Source: Profftia sp020342455 (GTDB lineage: Bacteria; Pseudomonadota; Gammaproteobacteria; Enterobacterales; Enterobacteriaceae). Taken from it: DNA of 64,000 nucleotides. The notes beneath the pieces were generated by a model, which did not search any database, had not been told where the DNA came from, and saw nothing but the letters and a program-made list of their open reading frames with translations. The first letter of the stretch is position 1. Every line of letters starts with the position of its first letter. Shown here one piece after another: positions 57,312 through 64,000 of the stretch. The stretch covers positions 992,001-1,056,000 of the forward strand of contig NZ_CP080506.1 of NCBI RefSeq assembly GCF_020342455.1. Direction: 5' to 3'. Position numbers and translations under genes: made by a program.

Positions 57312-60300
57312 TTATTTTAACATAAAAGAGAAAATATTAAAATTGTTTAGTATAAAAATACCAGTAGTAATAATTTATTTACTAACAAAAAATTACTAAA
57401 AACATAATTTGTCTTTTATAATTTTATACACACAGAGATTAATTAATAAATAAAAATTGATAGAATCATTTCATATTAATAATTAGTTCTAAATATTTTA
57501 TCTAAAAATATTCTTAATTATATAGTAGATAACCAAAAAATAAAATATCCCCTAACTAATAAAGAAAATATTTCATATAGATATAGTAATATGTATAATT
57601 CCTATTAATACAAGAGAAAAAATTAAGGAATTTTAAATAATAAAAACACTAATTATTACAAATAAAATATAAATAATAAATACTTTTCTTTATCTTAGAA
57701 ATAAAACTTATAACACGTCTATAATTTTATTTTTTTATTTTACTTTTATACTACATCATATAAATATATATACAAAGAACATAATTCTATTATATTTTTA
57801 GGTAATAAAAATATCACTTAATTACCTCATAGGATATCAAAATATTAAAAAGTTAATAAAATAATTACTTTTTATAAATTAATAATTGCTATTATTATTT
57901 TATTCATATATTTTATGAATAAAATTATTATTATAAGAATAATGTATTTTATTGATCAACAAAATTCTATTTTAAGTTAGTAAAATATTTAAGATAAACA
58001 TTTTTATAAGATAGTAGAAAAATTTTCTAACTAGTAAAAATTTATATCTATACTAGAATATGCTAAAATACTATTTTGTATTATAATATCTATAAAAATA
58101 TAATAGTACATCTATGTATATCAATTTTATTCCCCCATTAACAATATTTTTAGTATAATTTTAGAAAAATTAATTAAAATTCTTTATAAGATATAAATAA
58201 ATGTTTTTATTTTGTATTGAAGAAAATATTATTGAAATCATTTTTATATAATAAATATTTATTTTAATACATATAAATACATTAAATAATTATTAATATT
58301 GATATCTGTAATATAAAGATAAAAATGAAATAATTAATAATAAATTATTTGACATGGTCTATTTACGTATTAATAACTATTTCTAATAAAATATAATAAT
58401 AATATTTTAATATCTAAACTAGTCTAAATTTATATCCTAATAAATATTACAATGTAATTATGCAATTATATTATAAATATATTAATTTTTATATATAATC
58501 TTAATATTTATGTTATATTAATAATAATTTTATTACTATGTTTATAGTATTATCTAATTATTATTAGTATAGAATAAAATATTAACTAATGATAAATATC
58601 ACATGTATTAATTAAATTATTATTAATGATAATTTAGATAAACTTATTGATATATCCTCATAAATATTTTAATACTATTAAAAAATCATATTTTATTAGT
58701 AATTTTTATTAAATCATTTTATTAGATCTGAATTACTTTTGGCTATTAATACAGCGTCTCATCTAATACATATTAAATAATGTATTATTTCCAATAAATA
58801 AAAATTTTATAAAACATAATAAATTAAGCTATAATTTTTAAAAATTAAAATATTGATAAAAATAAAATTCATGAAGATTAAACTCTATATATTAAGAGTA
58901 TTTAATTAATTTAATATATGATTTATGTCATTTCTTGATTATAATAAAAAACATGACCAGCTAATTTATAATTATTTTGCTATAAAATTTTTTAAACAAT
59001 TGATAAAAGTAATTTTAAATTAAATTATAAAGCATATTAAAATTTGTTAAGTATATTAAATTAAAAAACTAAAATTATATATTACGATATATAATTTAAA
59101 ATTAATAGAAGTTAGTAATAATCAAATATTATTACTCTTTATATAGATATACAATTAATGAGTATATTAAAATATTACAAAAGTACTTATAACAATAATA
59201 TAAGCAATTTTAATTATTATTAAAAATTAATAATTATAAATCTTTTTTAAAATATTAATAGGAAATTATACAAATTAAGATATATAGTAATAATTACTAG
59301 ATTAATTATTACTATATATCACAACAAGGAGTATTTAATGATTACCCTTAATTTTATATATTTTATAAATTATTATAATATCTTTTAATAAATACAAAAA
59401 CTAGGAGAATTTTCTCTTAGGAGATCAATTTTCTATAAAATAGTATTACCTCATAGGAATGTTTTTTATTATTTAAGTGATATACTCTCACAAATTATTT
59501 AATAAATCTCATATCAGTGATATCGTTTAAATTTATAAACATAAAATATAAAATATATTTTTTTGTAAGGAAAAATCTTTTTATTATAAAAAATAATTAT
59601 ATATTAGTACTAATATAGAGACTAAAAACGATATTTAGATGTTATTTAAATAACAGAATAAATACACATACATATAGTAGTAATAGTTATACTTAATTTC
59701 TTTATATATGAAAAAATAAATTAATATTTTAAATTTGTAATTAAATAATTTATATAATCTAAAGTAGAAGTATAAAAATACAATCTAAAAATTAGAATAT
59801 ATAAAATGCATATATCATAGAATTAATTTTATTTTGAGTTAATTTTAATTAAAAACATTTTTACTTATTTTTATAAAATATATGATTAGTTATATAAAAA
59901 GTAATTTTTAGTATTAAAAAATATTAAATAAAATGTTTTAGTGTTCTAAATAATTTGTATATTTAATATAGTAATTTGTATTATATTAATATTATTAACT
60001 TAAATTTTCTTAATAGATTATTAATCATATAGTATATAATATACGTAATAACATTTTATGTAAAGTATTATTTAATTATTCTCTTAATATAAAACTTATT
60101 AAAGTTACTCTACAAGTTAAGTATATTAAATATAATTTATTATAAATAAATAATTCTTTATACTGAATTCAGTTAACGAATAATATAGTGATTAATAAAT
60201 AAAATAACACTATTTAGTAAAAATTTAATAGCATTAATTATTATAAACATCCTTTAATTAGTAAACTTAAGTCTAAAATAATAAATATCTATATTCATAA

Positions 60301-61090
60301 AAATTAATTATTTATATTTATTATAACTTATAATAATAGAATATTATAATTCTACTTTATTTTAAATGTATATATTAAACTAGATTTTTATATAATCTAT
60401 ATATCTTTTTTACTTGATATCTTTAAGAGATATTTTAAATAAATTAATTTTATAACTTATCGTATAATTAAGTAATAAATAAAAATATTTAAAATAATAA
60501 ATATATTTAATATTTTATAAAATTTTATATTAGCTATCCTCAACTATAAAGATAAAAATAAAATTGGAACTATTCTATATTTAATAAAATATTTATAAAG
60601 ATAATACTATAAAAATTTTGCTGTTATAAAAATTTTTTAGATGAGAAAGATAAAATCTTTATATATACTTAACCTCAGATGTCAATAAATTTATTTATTT
60701 CTATAAAAAATTTTATGTAATATTGTATTTAATTTAAAAACACTCTTTAAACATTACTATTATTTCTACTTATCTTGTAATTAAAGACATTACTATATTA
60801 TTCATCGTTATACTATATATAATTTTTTATAGGAACAGTAAACCATATATTACTATATAATATCTGGATTAATATATCTTTAATGATTTATAAAATTATT
60901 TAATACAGTAAAAACCGTAGTTTTTTTAAATAAATTATTTAGTAAATAGAATTTAAATCTTTCTCCTGGTTATTTATGCAACAACTAATAATTAAATAAT
61001 TAAGCTTAATTATAAGCTAAATCATAGTAAAACTTTTTACATTATGTATTTATAATTTATATTAATTATTAGTTTTTTTCAAACTATTAT

Positions 61091-61132
61091 AACAATAACA
61101 ATAACAATAACAATAACAATAACAATAACAAT
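61091..61132. repeat. Seven perfect copies of AACAAT
   Basis: Seven uninterrupted head-to-tail copies of a six-base unit. It is the longest perfect microsatellite seen here and a likely length-variable site. Confidence 0.95.
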
Positions 61133-61740
61133 ATTATATTTTTAATTTTAATAATTATAGTTATTTTTAATAAATCATAAACTACTGCAAGAGGATTTCT
61201 TATAGAGAATAATAAATTTTATAATTAAATTTTATTACTAACAATGTAACAAAGTTCTTTATAGTAAGTTTAATTAAAATTAAACAGATATTTTTAATTT
61301 ATATCTTTTTTAATTTTTTGAAAATTGACTGCCTAGTTTTTGTGTTATAGACTTTTAAGTTATTTATCCTACAATCTTCTTTAATACCATCTCTTTAATA
61401 TCTCTATAATCTTTTATAGGGGTTTATTTCTTTATCTTAATATATTTACTTAAAATACAAACATACAGAACACCCTTATATTTAATCTAAGGTTTTATAA
61501 TTAAGCACTACTAATATAGAATATAAACTAATAATACAAATAATTATATAAAGATATAATCTATATCTAATAATATCATTAATGTATATAGTATATTAAT
61601 GATATATAATAAATTAAAAAGTTATTTTTCTTATAGAAAATATAATTTAATTAGTACACTTATACTTAAAGATATGCACATACTATCTTTTAGATTAAAA
61701 ATAGTATTTTTAATTATTACAGTACTAGCTTAAAATTTTA

Positions 61741-61977
61741 TTAGTTTATTTCATTATTTTCTTCTTGAGACTTGTTTACATTTAAAATATTACTATTAAT
61801 TAAACCTGCTTCAATCTCACGAAGAGCAATAACGGTACATTTATCGTTTTCTTCTGGTACTAATGTAGTACCTTTACTACTAAACTGCATTTGACGTGCC
61901 CTACGAGCAGCTACCAACACTAAGTCAAAACGATTACCAATTTTTTCTACAGCGTCTTGAACAGTTATACGTGCCAT
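61741..61977 (-). CDS. rpoZ: RNA polymerase omega subunit
   Basis: Small subunit that chaperones beta-prime and, in relatives, forms part of a ppGpp site. The 78 residues are shorter than the 91 of E. coli, with truncation and divergence in the C-terminal tail. The conserved N-terminal [27 protein letters not shown] and [10 protein letters not shown] segments are intact. A GGAG site lies upstream of the ATG. It follows gmk by 56 bases on the same strand, as in E. coli; spoT, normally next, is gone, so ppGpp sensing may no longer matter. Confidence 0.96.
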   Translation of the reverse strand: MARITVQDAVEKIGNRFDLVLVAARRARQMQFSSKGTTLVPEENDKCTVIALREIEAGLINSNILNVNKSQEENNEIN

Positions 61978-62033
61978 TAATACATTTCTCCATTAGGTAG
62001 TTAATTTAAACCGATTATTATACTGCATGATTT

Positions 62034-62657
62034 TTAGCTGGACAATAATTCTTTTATTAAAGCATTATGTCGTATAACCTGACTATCTAAACGTAAACGT
62101 TTTGCACAAATAATTGTTTTAAGTTCTAATAGGGCTATATTAAAATTATCATTCACAATAAGATAATCATACTTAACATAATGTTTTATTTCGGAAACAG
62201 CTTTCACCATTCGTTTTGCAATGATATCATCACTATCTTGACCACGCATACGCAGACGAGAATCTAATATATTTTTTGACGGTGGTAAAATAAAAATACT
62301 GCATACCTGTAAATTTTGTTGACGAATCTGTTCTGCTCCCTGCCAATCAATGTCAAGAAAAAGATCTATTCCTGCTACTAAAATATCTTGAACAACTTCA
62401 CGTGATGTTCCGTAATAGTTGTCGAACACTTTTACATATTCTATAAAAGCATTTTTCTTAATCATCTGGAGAAATTTATCATGAGAAATAAAGTAATAAT
62501 CTTTAGCATGTTTTTCATCTGATCTTTTAGTACGAGTAGTATAAGAAATAGAAAATCGTGCATTACACAGTAGTTTAGTTTTTAATAATGCCTTAATCAG
62601 GCTAGATTTTCCTGTTCCACTAGGGGCGGAAATAATATAAAGCATTCCTAGAACCAT
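62034..62657 (-). CDS. gmk: Guanylate kinase
   Basis: Phosphorylates GMP to GDP with ATP. The 207 residues equal the E. coli length. The P-loop APSGTGKSS (11-19), GMP-binding YTTR and [19 protein letters not shown] and the C-terminal YDYLIVND segment are conserved. The start corresponds to that of the E. coli protein. It heads the gmk-rpoZ pair. Confidence 0.98.
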   Translation of the reverse strand: MVLGMLYIISAPSGTGKSSLIKALLKTKLLCNARFSISYTTRTKRSDEKHAKDYYFISHDKFLQMIKKNAFIEYVKVFDNYYGTSREVVQDILVAGIDLFLDIDWQGAEQIRQQNLQVCSIFILPPSKNILDSRLRMRGQDSDDIIAKRMVKAVSEIKHYVKYDYLIVNDNFNIALLELKTIICAKRLRLDSQVIRHNALIKELLSS

Positions 62658-63749
62658 AATAAATCTAAATTAATATTAGTTATATTTTAAAAAAATTAAG
62701 ATACTGTACATCTTAGATGTCTTTACTATATTTATAGTATATGATTTTATCTTTTTATAGAAATAAAATGTAATAAAAATCATTTGCTATTAGCAGTATC
62801 AGTTAAAGAAAATAAAGTACTTATAATATAAAATAAATTAATATATAACATTAGGTTATACATTCTATTACTAGAATAGTATGCATAATTCGAGATAAAA
62901 TCTATAATAGAAATTTCTTTAATATTTAACATCATATAATATATTAGATTAATGATTTAATTTTAACATATAAAAAATGTAGTTAAAAGTAATTATAAAA
63001 AATCATTATTATATTTCTATAATATACCAAAAATATAATTATTAAATTATTATAATACATTTTAAATAAAACTTAATAATACTCTTTATTTAATAAAATA
63101 AATTATTTAATCACGTAATAATATATTAAAATTTTATTATTTTATTGAGTAATTACAACCATTTTCTATCTGTAAAACAGAATATGAATTTATATTCATA
63201 ATAAATTTATAGGTTATGTACTATAAATTTTATATTAATTTTATCTATTTTAATAGTAAAATATTGAAAATAGATAAATTATCTAATAATAGTAATAAAT
63301 CATCGATTTTATAAGGATAATTATAAATTTATACTTATATATAAGATATTCATTTAAATATTTTTTATATTAATACATATTAATAATAATTACTATAACA
63401 GTGATTATATATATGTATTTAATTTGTATTAAGAAATTATTACTTACTATTTAGTATAAAATACTATATAATATTATTATTGATTATAACAATTAAAGAT
63501 AAAATAATTATCTATTTAATATGAACTAATTAAAACAATAATAGGATAATTTGTAAATTTACATAAAGTATGATCTGAGCTATATAACTAATAAAAAATA
63601 TATTATTGATTACTAATACTAATAATTATAAATTTTTATATCTAATATATAATACAGGTATTAATATATTTTTTTATATGTTATTGTTTAATAACAGGTA
63701 TTTTATAGTAATTATACTATAAAAATAACCTTAATATATGAAAGATATA
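62658..63749. other. Spacer between dnaQ and gmk
   Basis: About 1.1 kb without a gene. Just beyond dnaQ there are two adjacent hairpins, 10 bp (63701-63724) and 7 bp (63679-63696). A 7-bp AT hairpin lies near 63182. E. coli carries tRNA-Asp after dnaQ; no tRNA is present here. Confidence 0.7.
63679..63724 (-). terminator. Tandem hairpins after dnaQ
   Basis: Two perfect stems lie 26 and 54 bases beyond the dnaQ stop on the minus strand: 10 bp with a 4-base loop (63701-63724), then 7 bp with a 4-base loop (63679-63696). No T run follows either on the minus strand. They may together end or protect the dnaQ messenger. Confidence 0.45.
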
Positions 63750-64000
63750 TTATTTATCTCTCCATAAGCAATAGTTGTTATGTACTAAATCAAGACAATG
63801 TTCATGCTCAGCTAATTCTTTGGTGTTAGCTCTAATAACTTTTAACTTATACGTTCTCCTGAATATTCTTTTTACTTTCCTAGCATAGGACGTCTCATTA
63901 TCTCTACTCTCTATTGAAAAAGTAAATGCAGTTTGCCCCCCAGTCATTATTAAGTAAACTTCGGCTAAAATTTGAGAGTCAAGTAATGCTCCGTGTAATA
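63750..64000 (-). CDS. dnaQ: DNA polymerase III epsilon subunit (C-terminal part)
   Basis: Proofreading 3' to 5' exonuclease of the replicative polymerase; the gene runs off the right edge, leaving the last 82 or so codons. The reading frame begins inside LHGALLDSQILAEVYL, which carries the catalytic His and Asp of the Exo III motif (H162 and D167 in E. coli). It continues through MTGGQTAF and a C-terminal segment that binds the polymerase subunit, ending LDLVHNNYCLWRDK, close to the E. coli end. Retention suggests proofreading is still active. Confidence 0.95.
   Translation of the reverse strand, partial: LHGALLDSQILAEVYLIMTGGQTAFTFSIESRDNETSYARKVKRIFRRTYKLKVIRANTKELAEHEHCLDLVHNNYCLWRDK

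Larger units (their letters stand above)
55646..61740. other. Longest eroded region, between sbcB and rpoZ
   Basis: About 6.1 kb without an intact gene. It holds a 37-codon coding-like fragment (57198-57311), an 8-bp hairpin with a 3-base loop (57158-57176), AAACAT-type repeats near 56514-56549, a plus-strand ATG at 59338 placed seven bases after AAGGAG but closed after 16 codons, a seven-copy hexamer repeat (61091-61132) and a 9-bp hairpin (61694-61714) after rpoZ. spoT, which follows rpoZ in E. coli, is not recognisable. Confidence 0.7.

Noticed and set aside
61694..61714. 9-bp hairpin after rpoZ as a terminator
   Set aside because: It is made almost entirely of A and T and no T run follows on the rpoZ strand; such stems are expected by chance here.

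Overview
This window looks like part of the genome of a long-term, host-restricted endosymbiont of the order Enterobacterales. Every intact gene has a close counterpart of nearly the same length in Escherichia coli and its relatives, and several neighbour pairs keep the E. coli order: aceE-aceF-lpd, alaS-csrA, rpsF-rpsR-rplI, aroK-aroB-rpe-trpS, serV-argV, ksgA-apaH with convergent folA, and gmk-rpoZ. DNA between genes is extremely rich in A and T. The 23 protein genes supported here (one cut by the right edge) cover only about 20.3 kb, roughly 32% of the window. No rRNA, insertion sequence, prophage or CRISPR array was seen. The sequence does not fix genus or host.

Layout. 1-7.4 kb: pyruvate dehydrogenase complex genes (lpd, aceF, aceE) on the minus strand. 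7.4-13 kb: eroded DNA with a recognisable tdcC pseudogene. 13-19 kb: csrA, alaS, rplI, rpsR and rpsF. 21-25.3 kb: gshA, tRNA-Arg(ACG), tRNA-Ser(GCU) and zapB. 25-30 kb: eroded DNA with a probable fnr remnant. 30-36.7 kb: trpS, rpe, a full-length but broken dam, aroB and aroK. 39.6-49 kb, plus strand: kdsB, the small lipoprotein gene lptM, ksgA and apaH. 51-64 kb, minus strand: folA, sbcB, rpoZ, gmk and the 3' part of dnaQ.

The retained genes cover acetyl-CoA production, translation (three ribosomal proteins, two aminoacyl-tRNA synthetases, two tRNAs, 16S rRNA methylation), RNA polymerase omega, post-transcriptional control by CsrA, glutathione, shikimate pathway steps, folate reduction, GMP to GDP conversion, Kdo activation and LPS-export assembly (kdsB, lptM), septum assembly (zapB) and two DNA exonucleases. 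Lost or dying genes are mainly regulatory or peripheral: dam, fnr, tdcC, and the expected neighbours priB, gph, damX and apaG.

The points most worth a second look are: (i) AceF keeps only one of three lipoyl domains with a lipoylatable lysine; (ii) lptM survives as a 54-residue gene; (iii) a set of long, perfect, short-looped inverted repeats stands in otherwise decayed DNA, some overlapping stop codons; (iv) several short decaying reading frames could not be named. I found no convincing novel multi-gene system.
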